Source: Lachnospiraceae bacterium (GTDB taxonomy: Bacteria; Bacillota_A; Clostridia; Lachnospirales; Lachnospiraceae). From it: 64,000 bases of DNA. How positions within the stretch are numbered: position 1 is the first letter of the stretch; the number at the start of each line of letters is the position of its first letter. The notes beneath the pieces were generated by a model, which was given only the letters and a program-made list of their open reading frames with translations, made no database searches and was not told where the DNA came from. Made by a program: the position numbers and the translations under genes. The stretch is from NCBI GenBank assembly GCA_018365895.1, contig JAGZJD010000002.1:1-64000 (forward strand), written 5' to 3'. Shown here piece by piece: positions 57,349-64,000 of this stretch.

Positions 57349-57378
57349 CAAAAACCCCACCGCATATTTGCGATGGAG
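57349..57378 (-). terminator. terminator of the PII-transporter operon
   Basis: CCATCGC and GCGGTGG pair (57357-57363 with 57370-57376) and on the minus strand are followed by GGTTTTTGTA. The 57202-57348 part holds no other clear signal; the promoter of the EamA gene was not found with confidence. Confidence 0.8.
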
Positions 57379-57398
57379 CTTTCATATAACATATTTCT

Positions 57399-58481
57399 CT
57401 ATCGAGCACTTTTTACTTCTGTCATTGCATCAATCATATAACCAATTCCCTCTCCATCAAAAGAATTTAACATATAAAGTCTGTTTTTCAAATCTTCTGA
57501 CAGAACAATCATTGGGCTATTGGCAAGATTTTCAGGAAGATACTCCACTGCTGCCTGATTAAAGCATACATAAGGAAACGCTTCTATTAATTTTGCGCTT
57601 ACCTCTGGTCTTAACAAATAATTTAAAAACAATTCTGCTTCTTTTACGTGTTTAGACCCTTCCAGAATTACAAACGTATCTACTGACAAGGATGCCTGTT
57701 CTTCTTCAAGTGCAAGCTGTATATCGCTGTTTTCCTCCATTGCCTGCATAATATTTCCAGAATACATATATGCAACCGTTGTTTCTCCTTTAATCATAGA
57801 ATCTCGTACATCTGCCGGTAAGGAATATGCTTTTATTTGCTCATTCATATCTAAAAGCCATTCTTTCGCAAGCTGAATATCTTCAAAACTTGTGCTTGTT
57901 GGATCTTTCCCACTTGCTGCAAGAGCCTGACAAATATTCCCCTGTGCGTCATCCGAGATAAGAATATCTCCCGCTAACGCTGGATTTTTCAAATCTTCAA
58001 AAGTATCTGCTTTCAAACCTTTTTCAGCAAGTCGAGAAGTATTTGCAACCCATGTACACACCGTTCCCATATATGGGATTGTATACTTCCCTTCCGGATC
58101 ATAAGACATGCTGCGATAATCAGGATCGATATTTTCAATATTTGGAATATTATCATAATTCAATGGTTGAATCAAATTATTTTCGACCATAGCATCAATA
58201 TAAAAATTAGAAGGAACCGCAATATCATATTCTCCGTTATTTCCAGCAAGAAGCTTTGCAAGCATTTCATCATTAGATTCAAATGTTGTTTCAATAACTT
58301 TAATGCCGTATTCCTCTTCAAATCCATCCAACACTTCCTGACTCATATACTCTGACCAATTGTAAAGATAAATTTCTTTCGCATATCCATCAGCTGTTTT
58401 CTCTTCTTCTTTTTCTCCACATCCTGCAATAAATGTACTGCAAAGCATTAAAGCAGAAGCAGTCAAAATTAATTTTTTCAT
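57399..58481 (-). CDS. PotD-like substrate-binding lipoprotein
   Basis: 360 residues. Lipobox IAGC (Cys near 21), then a PotD-type fold starting LYNWSEYMSQEVLDGFEEEYG. It resembles the PotD half of the 23355-25241 fusion (NWGEYLDPETITLFEEETG). Last gene of the PII-ABC-amidohydrolase operon, four bases after the hydrolase. Ligand: a polyamine or another cationic amine; undecided. Confidence 0.9.
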   Translation of the reverse strand: MKKLILTASALMLCSTFIAGCGEKEEEKTADGYAKEIYLYNWSEYMSQEVLDGFEEEYGIKVIETTFESNDEMLAKLLAGNNGEYDIAVPSNFYIDAMVENNLIQPLNYDNIPNIENIDPDYRSMSYDPEGKYTIPYMGTVCTWVANTSRLAEKGLKADTFEDLKNPALAGDILISDDAQGNICQALAASGKDPTSTSFEDIQLAKEWLLDMNEQIKAYSLPADVRDSMIKGETTVAYMYSGNIMQAMEENSDIQLALEEEQASLSVDTFVILEGSKHVKEAELFLNYLLRPEVSAKLIEAFPYVCFNQAAVEYLPENLANSPMIVLSEDLKNRLYMLNSFDGEGIGYMIDAMTEVKSAR

Positions 58482-58484
58482 TCC

Positions 58485-60134
58485 TTATTCTCCTTCATTA
58501 AAATACACACAAACTCCATCAATAAATGTTTTTTCAATCTGACACATAAAAAGATTTTCCGGATTTAAACAATACGGATCTTTATCTATAAATGCGAAGT
58601 CTGCCTTCTTTCCAACTTCTATTGAACCAATCAGATGTTCCAAACGAAGCGAATATGCACCACCTATCGTTAAAATGCATAATGCTGTTGTTAAATCCAG
58701 ACATTCCTTCTCATTCAGGCAATTCTTTGTCTGTGGTTCCGCACGATTTACCATAAAATGCAGTGAATCCATTGAAGTCGGCGGCATCGTGATAGGAAAA
58801 TCCGATGCCTGCCCCATCGGGATATTTCTGTCTGCTAAACTCTTCATCGGATATTGTTTTTCTGCCCTTTCTTTTCCAATGAAGGGAAGTTCCACCTGTT
58901 CAAAATAAAGCGGATTTTTAGAATGCCAATACGGATTTGTAACAGCTACAATCTGATGCTTTGACATTTCATTTATCTGACATGGCTTTGCAATCTGTAA
59001 ATGCGTAAATACATTTCGAAACTCTATATCTTTTTCTTCTTCTTTTCTTTTATTCTGTACTTTTATATATGCTTTCAGTGCCATATCAAGCGCTCCATCT
59101 CCTATCACATGAGCATGCAGATCATAACCATGCCTCAGTGCATAAAGAGCTGTTTCTTCTAACCATTCTTGAGAACATGTTGGTTTTCCTTTCTCCTCTG
59201 GTTGATCTGTATACGGTTCCGAAAGATACGCTGTATGACATTCGATTACACCATCCACAAAAAATTTAGCCGAAGACAATTTTACTTTCTGACAGTCTGA
59301 AAGAAGCTGAGAAATCTGCTCCATATTTTGAAACGCCCTTTTCACGTCATCATTTGCCTCAATGCTATAACCAAGACGGGACATCAGCTTAAGTGTATGT
59401 TCTTTTTCTAAAATTCTCCAGCCTTCTGCCCGTATAATATAATCTTTTTTTGCATCATACATCGGTTCATACACAGCTGTTACTCCATTTTTCAGAGCAA
59501 TCTCCTGATAATATGCAATTGCCTGTGCATACTCCTCAGCTGTCGTTTCCGGAATAATATGTGAGGTAAAACTTCCTGCACTCTCTTTCAACCACCCTGT
59601 AGCCCTTCCATCCAGATATCTCACAATTTCTCCTGCTTCCGGATTCGGTGTATCGTTAGTAATACCGGTAAGTTCCAACGCCGCACTATTTAGCCATCTG
59701 GAATGATGATCTGAAGAAATCATCACAATTGGAATATCTTTTGTAATACAATCCAGAAGTTCTGCCGTAGGACCGATTTTTCCAAATGCTCCATTATCAT
59801 ATCCGGAACCGGTAATTACTTTCACATTTGGATGGTTCTTCCAATATTCTCTAATCTCCTCCAAATACACATGGTAATCATTACAAAGCGGTGGCAGCAT
59901 AACTCCCTTTGTAAATTCTGTTGCACAGCTTACATGGGCGTGACTTTCCACAATCCCCGGAATGACAAGACCTTTCGCCTTTTCTATCGCTGTTTTCTTT
60001 CCAATATATCCTTTTATTTCCTCTTCTGTTCCTACTGCAAGAAATTTTCCATCCTTAACAGCTACAGCTTGTGCAAACAGACATTTTTTATCTGCCGTAA
60101 AAATCTTTCCTTTTATAACTAAATCTGCTGTCAA
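58485..60134 (-). CDS. YtcJ-like metal-dependent amidohydrolase
   Basis: 549 residues, amidohydrolase-3 family. Metal site ESHAHVSC near residue 65, a further Asp/His pair HAHVIGDGALDMA, and the family end QASDFPITMPPTS. These enzymes cut amide, formamide or related C-N bonds. Start is TTG with AGGAG about eight bases upstream. It lies inside a transporter operon, between the permease and binding protein genes, so it may act on the imported compound. Confidence 0.88.
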   Translation of the reverse strand: MTADLVIKGKIFTADKKCLFAQAVAVKDGKFLAVGTEEEIKGYIGKKTAIEKAKGLVIPGIVESHAHVSCATEFTKGVMLPPLCNDYHVYLEEIREYWKNHPNVKVITGSGYDNGAFGKIGPTAELLDCITKDIPIVMISSDHHSRWLNSAALELTGITNDTPNPEAGEIVRYLDGRATGWLKESAGSFTSHIIPETTAEEYAQAIAYYQEIALKNGVTAVYEPMYDAKKDYIIRAEGWRILEKEHTLKLMSRLGYSIEANDDVKRAFQNMEQISQLLSDCQKVKLSSAKFFVDGVIECHTAYLSEPYTDQPEEKGKPTCSQEWLEETALYALRHGYDLHAHVIGDGALDMALKAYIKVQNKRKEEEKDIEFRNVFTHLQIAKPCQINEMSKHQIVAVTNPYWHSKNPLYFEQVELPFIGKERAEKQYPMKSLADRNIPMGQASDFPITMPPTSMDSLHFMVNRAEPQTKNCLNEKECLDLTTALCILTIGGAYSLRLEHLIGSIEVGKKADFAFIDKDPYCLNPENLFMCQIEKTFIDGVCVYFNEGE

Positions 60135-60148
60135 TTTCTTTACTCCTA

Positions 60149-60946
60149 TCAGTTATCTCGAATACGTTTTGTCCATTGCCTCATGATAAACATATATATC
60201 AGATAAAACAGTATGCATCCTGTTATCATTAATGTAGAAACAACGTACACATTTGTAGAAATTTTTCCTCTTACCATTCCGTAAACTTTTACTGGAAAGG
60301 TGATCTGTCCTGCTCCTGATACAAAGTAACTGATAATTACATCATCAATAGACAATGTAACAGACATAAATGCTCCGGAAAGAATCCCTGGTGCGAGAAG
60401 CGGCAATGTCACTCTCCGTAATGTACTCCATTGATTAGAACCAAGATCCATAGCCGCTTCTTCAAGTGATGAATCAAAATCTGCAATTCTTGCTCTCAGT
60501 GTGATAATAACAAACGGAAGACAAAACGTCACATGAGAAAACACAAGTGTTGCAAAGCCCAATTTCATTCCCATTTTTGTAAATGCAGCAAGTGAAGCAA
60601 GTCCAATAACTAACTCCGGAATGACAAGCGGAATATATAATAACCCATTAATGTATTTTTTTAGTTTAAATTCATAACGATAAGTACCTATTGTCGCAAA
60701 TATCCCAAGCATACACGAAATGACCGTAGATACAACTGCAAGCTTGATTGATAACCATAAGTTGCTAAATAATGGATCGCCTCCAAACACTTCTTTATAC
60801 CAATGCAGTGTAAATCCCTGAAAGGTTAAGTTATCCCCACTTCTATTGAAAGAATACATAATAATAACAAAAATTGGCATGTAAAGAAATAAATAAACTA
60901 ATGACATAAATAAAATAAGACCAAATTCCTTTTTCTTATGTTTCAT
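60149..60946 (-). CDS. polyamine-type ABC permease (PotC-like)
   Basis: 265 residues from the ATG at 60946 (GGAGG upstream), with six membrane helices and the EAA loop EEAAMDLGSNQWSTLRRV. The longer frame starting 24 bases upstream would overlap potB further and has no ribosome site. Partner of the permease coded before it. Confidence 0.9.
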   Translation of the reverse strand: MKHKKKEFGLILFMSLVYLFLYMPIFVIIMYSFNRSGDNLTFQGFTLHWYKEVFGGDPLFSNLWLSIKLAVVSTVISCMLGIFATIGTYRYEFKLKKYINGLLYIPLVIPELVIGLASLAAFTKMGMKLGFATLVFSHVTFCLPFVIITLRARIADFDSSLEEAAMDLGSNQWSTLRRVTLPLLAPGILSGAFMSVTLSIDDVIISYFVSGAGQITFPVKVYGMVRGKISTNVYVVSTLMITGCILFYLIYMFIMRQWTKRIRDN

Positions 60947-60956
60947 ATGTACCTCC

Positions 60957-61817
60957 TTACGCCAAATCATCTAACGAGCCAACTTTAGAATAGGCTTTTA
61001 GAACAATTAATGTGAATACAATAAGTAATACAGAAAACACTGCTCCCAGAGGCCAGTTTCTTGCTACAAGAAACTGATTCTGAATCAGATTTCCCAAATA
61101 TACAGATGATCCGCCTCCCATAACATCTGCAACGAAAAAGGCTCCCAGAGATGGAATGAACACTTGAATCGTTCCTGCAAAAATACCAGGTAACGTCTGT
61201 GGAATAATCACTCTAAAAAAAGTTTTTACCTTTCCCACTCCCAGATCATACGATGCTTCTACAATCTGAGGATTCAGTTTCGAAATATTGGTATGTAACG
61301 GCAAAACCATAAACGGAAAAAAACAATAAACCATTCCAAAAAGTACTGCTCCGTCAGTATACATCATTTCAATTGGTTTTGATATCCATCCAAATTCCAT
61401 TAACACTGTATTTACAAGACCGCTGTCTCGAAGGATATTGCTCCACCCATTAAGACGAATCAAACCATTTATCCAAAACGGAAGCATGAGCAGCAGCATA
61501 AGCATACCACGTATATTTCTATTTATTTTACTAAGGGCATACGCAAATGGATAGGCAATTACAAGACAGATGACTGACGTCTGAAAGGCCATAACGATAC
61601 TTTTCCATATGACTCCCATGTATAAGGAGGAAAAGATACTTTTATAATTATTCAATGTAAGCTTTCCTGTCACCCCGCCATAGAGTCCCTTCGTGCAAAA
61701 ACTGATGTAAATCACATAAATCATCGGCACAAAAACAAAAAGTAACAACCAGATTGCCGTAGGGCTGACCATTGCAATAATTTGCCAGTAATTTTTCTTT
61801 CTCCTTTTATTTTTCAT
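60957..61817 (-). CDS. polyamine-type ABC permease (PotB-like)
   Basis: 286 residues, six membrane helices, EAA-loop region EASYDLGVGKVKTFFRV. Overlaps the ATPase gene by 11 bases, with a GGGGG ribosome site inside that gene. Confidence 0.9.
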   Translation of the reverse strand: MKNKRRKKNYWQIIAMVSPTAIWLLLFVFVPMIYVIYISFCTKGLYGGVTGKLTLNNYKSIFSSLYMGVIWKSIVMAFQTSVICLVIAYPFAYALSKINRNIRGMLMLLLMLPFWINGLIRLNGWSNILRDSGLVNTVLMEFGWISKPIEMMYTDGAVLFGMVYCFFPFMVLPLHTNISKLNPQIVEASYDLGVGKVKTFFRVIIPQTLPGIFAGTIQVFIPSLGAFFVADVMGGGSSVYLGNLIQNQFLVARNWPLGAVFSVLLIVFTLIVLKAYSKVGSLDDLA

Positions 61818-62952
61818 TGACTTCGAGGCCCCCTTGACTATTTAAAAGTCCAAACTCAATTGCATCATAGACTGTATCTTCTGTCGTATGCATAATAACT
61901 GCTTTATCCACATCCCAGGATATATTCACAAGAGAGCCTATCTCTAACGGCGTTTCCATCGGATGGGTATTCACTTTCACAACATCTCCATTTGGCAGAT
62001 GAATAATCGTCCGCATCACACTTCCTGCATAAATCTGATCTGCTACAAATCCTTTTAATGTAAATCCTTCTACGATCTCTTTTGTAATACGCACATTTTC
62101 AGGTCGTACACAAATATAAACGATTTCTTCATTTTTAAAGCCTGTACCATTAGCTTTTACATGACCATTTTCCATCATCAGTGTAAGCGTTTCTTCTTCA
62201 TTTGCTACAACACTCGCTTCAAAAATGTTCGATTCCCCGATAAAATCTGCAACAAATTTCGTTTTTGGCTGCTCATAAATTTCTTTTGGTGTTCCAATCT
62301 GCTCCAAATTTCCTTTATTCATAACAACAATCCTATCACTCATCGTAAGCGCCTCTTCTTGGTCGTGTGTTACAAATACAAAGGTAATTCCTAAACTTTT
62401 CTGCAATGCTTTTAATTCCAACTGCATTGTTTGACGAAGTTTCAGGTCTAATGCTGCCAATGGCTCATCCAATAAAAGAATCTTCGGTTCATTTGCCAGT
62501 GCTCTTGCAATTGCAACGCGTTGTTTTTGCCCACCGGACAATTGATTCGGCATGCGTCCCTCCATCTTACCCAACTGCACCATTTCTAATAATTTTGTGA
62601 CACGCTCTTTAATCTCTTTTTTAGATATTTTTTTCTCTACAAGACTGTATGACACATTTTTAAATATATTCATATGCGGAAATAGCGCATAATTCTGAAA
62701 AACAGTATTTACATTTCGCTTATAAGGAGGTAATGAAGTCACATCCTGTTCTTCAATCAGCACTTGTCCTGTTGTTGCTTCTTCAAAGCCGGCAATAATT
62801 CTTAATGTTGTCGTTTTTCCACATCCAGACGGACCCAGTAACGTAACAAACTCACCTTCATATATATCCAGATCAGTTGATTTTAAAACTTGTCCTTCTT
62901 CGAATTCTTTCGTTACGCCTCGTAATTTCAAGATAACCTTTTTTTCTTTCAT
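61807..62952 (-). CDS. polyamine-type ABC ATPase (PotA-like)
   Basis: 381 residues. Walker [10 protein letters not shown], signature LSGGQKQR, Walker B LLLDEPLAALD and VTHDQEEA, then a TOBE-like C-terminal domain. Second gene of the operon, 19 bases after the PII gene. Resembles potA at 21390-22463. Confidence 0.93.
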   Translation of the reverse strand: MKEKKVILKLRGVTKEFEEGQVLKSTDLDIYEGEFVTLLGPSGCGKTTTLRIIAGFEEATTGQVLIEEQDVTSLPPYKRNVNTVFQNYALFPHMNIFKNVSYSLVEKKISKKEIKERVTKLLEMVQLGKMEGRMPNQLSGGQKQRVAIARALANEPKILLLDEPLAALDLKLRQTMQLELKALQKSLGITFVFVTHDQEEALTMSDRIVVMNKGNLEQIGTPKEIYEQPKTKFVADFIGESNIFEASVVANEEETLTLMMENGHVKANGTGFKNEEIVYICVRPENVRITKEIVEGFTLKGFVADQIYAGSVMRTIIHLPNGDVVKVNTHPMETPLEIGSLVNISWDVDKAVIMHTTEDTVYDAIEFGLLNSQGGLEVNEK

Positions 62953-62971
62953 TTTTACGGTCTCCTAATAC

Positions 62972-63310
62972 TTAAAGTACATTTTTGCCATGTTCACCTG
63001 TACGGATGCGAACAACGTCCTCAATATTCGAAATAAAAATCTTACCATCACCTACTGTATTGGTAGAAAGCTTTGCCACAATTTCTGCAAGAATATCATC
63101 AAGATCTTCGTCCCATACTACTGTCATTACATAAAGTCTTGGTAAAAGATTAATTTCAATTCCTAATTTCTGGAATTCCTCACTATTGCCTTTTTGCTGA
63201 CCAGCACCCATAGCAGACATAACTGTAAAACCTGAATATTCATATCTTGTAAGAATTGTTTTTAATGGTTCTAATTTTTCTGGGCGAATAATAAGTTCAA
63301 TTTTTTTCAT
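62972..63310 (-). CDS. divergent PII-family signal protein
   Basis: 112 residues. The ends are typical of GlnB/GlnK: MKKIELIIRPEKLEPLK at the start and VGDGKIFISNIEDVVRIRTGE near residue 90, for ATP and 2-oxoglutarate binding. The T-loop differs: GQQKG replaces GRQKG, and the position of the uridylylated Tyr51 is Ile (IEINLLPR); the Tyr46 position is Phe. So it should not be uridylylated. First gene of an ABC-amidohydrolase operon rather than next to amtB or glnA. AGAAGGAG precedes the ATG. Confidence 0.88.
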   Translation of the reverse strand: MKKIELIIRPEKLEPLKTILTRYEYSGFTVMSAMGAGQQKGNSEEFQKLGIEINLLPRLYVMTVVWDEDLDDILAEIVAKLSTNTVGDGKIFISNIEDVVRIRTGEHGKNVL

Positions 63311-63337
63311 GGTACATTTCTCCTTCTAATCAAAAAA

Positions 63338-63376
63338 TAAAAAGCAAGTAATGTTAAAAAACACATTACTTGCTTA
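63338..63376 (-). terminator. attenuator terminator before the PII gene
   Basis: AAGCAAGTAATGT (63342-63354) and ACATTACTTGCTT (63363-63375) form a perfect 13 bp stem, followed on the minus strand by TTTTTATTTTTT. It lies between the promoter and the PII start codon, so full-length transcription needs read-through. Confidence 0.88.
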
Positions 63377-63652
63377 GAACACATAAATACATACAGATTA
63401 GAATCTATAGATTTTCAGGACAAGCCCTCTTACCAATCTTATTATTGACCGTTTTACAAGTTGTGTGTTTCTTAAACACTGGTTTATAGTAACCAACTTA
63501 CAAAATTTGAGCTTCTAACTCAATCAATAACGCAACACGACGTGCTGCAAATCGGCATTTGACCTGGCTGTCCGTATGGCCATATTGTTTTAAATAGTGG
63601 TCGATAAAATTTAATTTAGTACATATATATCACATCTAAAAACCCTTGTCAA
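63342..63652 (-). promoter_or_regulatory. structured leader (candidate riboswitch or attenuator) and promoter
   Basis: Promoter TTGACA (63647-63652), 17 bp, TATATA (63624-63629); predicted RNA start near 63617. From 5' to 3' the RNA can form GACC/GGTC (63599-63602 with 63561-63564) next to TGGC/GCCA (63579-63582 with 63565-63568), then GCAGCAC/GTGTTGC (63532-63548), TTGAGTT/AGCTCAA (63507-63523), and a three-way junction at 63458-63499 (AAGTT/AACTT enclosing GGTT/AACC and GTGTTT/AAACAC). A palindrome AATCTATAGATT (63402-63413) and the terminator follow. It matches no T-box, and I recognise no known riboswitch. Confidence 0.6.
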
Positions 63653-63715
63653 TATTTTTTATTTTATTTTACCTCCTTTTTTCATAATATAATCTCTTTC
63701 TAGTTCTAGTTTTTT

Positions 63716-64000
63716 TTAATCCTGCTGCAGTTCTTCCTGCTCTTTTACCGGTACATATGTCCCATCATCTGTTACATAACTCTTATTATCATAACACTGC
63801 GTTCTTGTCGGCAGATTCCGTTTCTCTAATTTGTAATTAATCAACATCTCGACAATATAGTAAATTACTGCAAATGTCGGAACACCCATTACCATTCCTA
63901 TAAATCCAAAAAGTCCTCCGCCAAGCAAGATAGAAAAAATAACCCAAAAAGCTGACAAACCTGTAGAATCTCCAAGAATTTTCGGTCCGATCACATTTCC
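63716..64000 (-). CDS. AI-2E family transporter, C-terminal part (cut by window edge)
   Basis: About 95 residues of a membrane protein of the AI-2E/TqsA/PerM family; the frame is open to the window end, so the start lies outside. Two helices (AFWVIFSILLGGGLFGFIGM and VPTFAVIYYIVEML) and the family motif near GGLFG.IGM..GVP are seen, then a soluble charged tail ending EELQQD. The real substrate in this family is often not AI-2. Confidence 0.85.
   Translation of the reverse strand, partial: GNVIGPKILGDSTGLSAFWVIFSILLGGGLFGFIGMVMGVPTFAVIYYIVEMLINYKLEKRNLPTRTQCYDNKSYVTDDGTYVPVKEQEELQQD

Noticed and set aside
63458..63499. T-box or ANTAR-type hairpins in the PII leader
   Set aside because: No T-box core is present, and the six-base loop ACUAUA lacks the G at position 4 expected for ANTAR targets.

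Overview
The window reads as a chromosomal segment of a low-G+C, Gram-positive, obligately anaerobic and spore-forming Clostridia member, most likely Lachnospiraceae. The reasons are strong AGGAGG-type ribosome binding sites, three T-box leaders, an L20-type leader before infC, a class III anaerobic ribonucleotide reductase, a SpoVAF/GerA-family germination protein behind a sigma-G-like promoter, and core genes (leuS, rpoD, dnaG, rplT, gltX) in a Clostridia-like setting. I cannot name the species from sequence alone. No rRNA, CRISPR array, complete insertion sequence or intact prophage was seen.

Layout. 1-503 has no gene but carries an inverted repeat and phased repeats that could be the edge of a mobile element. 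504-3285 is leuS with its Leu T-box. 3.4-3.9 kb is a small P-loop protein. 4.0-10.4 kb (minus) is a Phe-type T-box operon aroF-aroB-aroE followed by two envelope genes. 10.4-12 kb is a secreted polysaccharide deacetylase. 12-16.6 kb is leuB-ilvD-ilvB. 16.7-20 kb is an L,D-transpeptidase with acidic repeats, tgt and yajC. 20.1-26.1 kb (plus) is aroC, a polyamine ABC transporter with a fused permease/binding protein, and an RluA-type pseudouridine synthase. 26.2-33.6 kb (minus) is the dgt-dnaG-rpoD-trmK-nif3-nucleoside kinase block. 33.7-40.3 kb holds a MATE pump, a tandem PPK2 kinase and a heterodimeric ABC exporter. 40.4-42.0 kb has tRNA-Leu(AAG) and infC-rpmI-rplT. 42.1-43.8 kb has a remnant of an L,D-transpeptidase and a sodium symporter. 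43.9-49.5 kb holds DegV, spoVAF, dut, nrdG and nrdD. 49.5-52.7 kb is a Trp T-box ABC importer (TrpXYZ type). 52.7-57.2 kb holds gltX, a decayed cation/proton antiporter, a GNAT, a cysteine-desulfidase-like enzyme and an EamA half-transporter. 57.3-63.7 kb is an operon PII - ABC ATPase - two permeases - YtcJ-like amidohydrolase - binding lipoprotein, behind a structured leader with an intrinsic terminator. The window ends in an AI-2E family transporter.

How it fits together. Aromatic amino acid supply is handled by aroF-aroB-aroE and aroC, with uptake by the Trp importer; both operons are tuned by charged-tRNA sensing. Branched-chain synthesis is partial here. nrdD-nrdG-dut is a dNTP supply unit with NrdR-like boxes. 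The most unusual unit is the last operon: a divergent PII signal protein without the usual modified tyrosine, co-transcribed with a polyamine-type importer and a hydrolase and preceded by about 275 nt of compact RNA structure ending in a terminator. I regard this as the best candidate for an undescribed regulated nitrogen-salvage system.

All motif and structure calls were made by eye; no database search or folding program was run.
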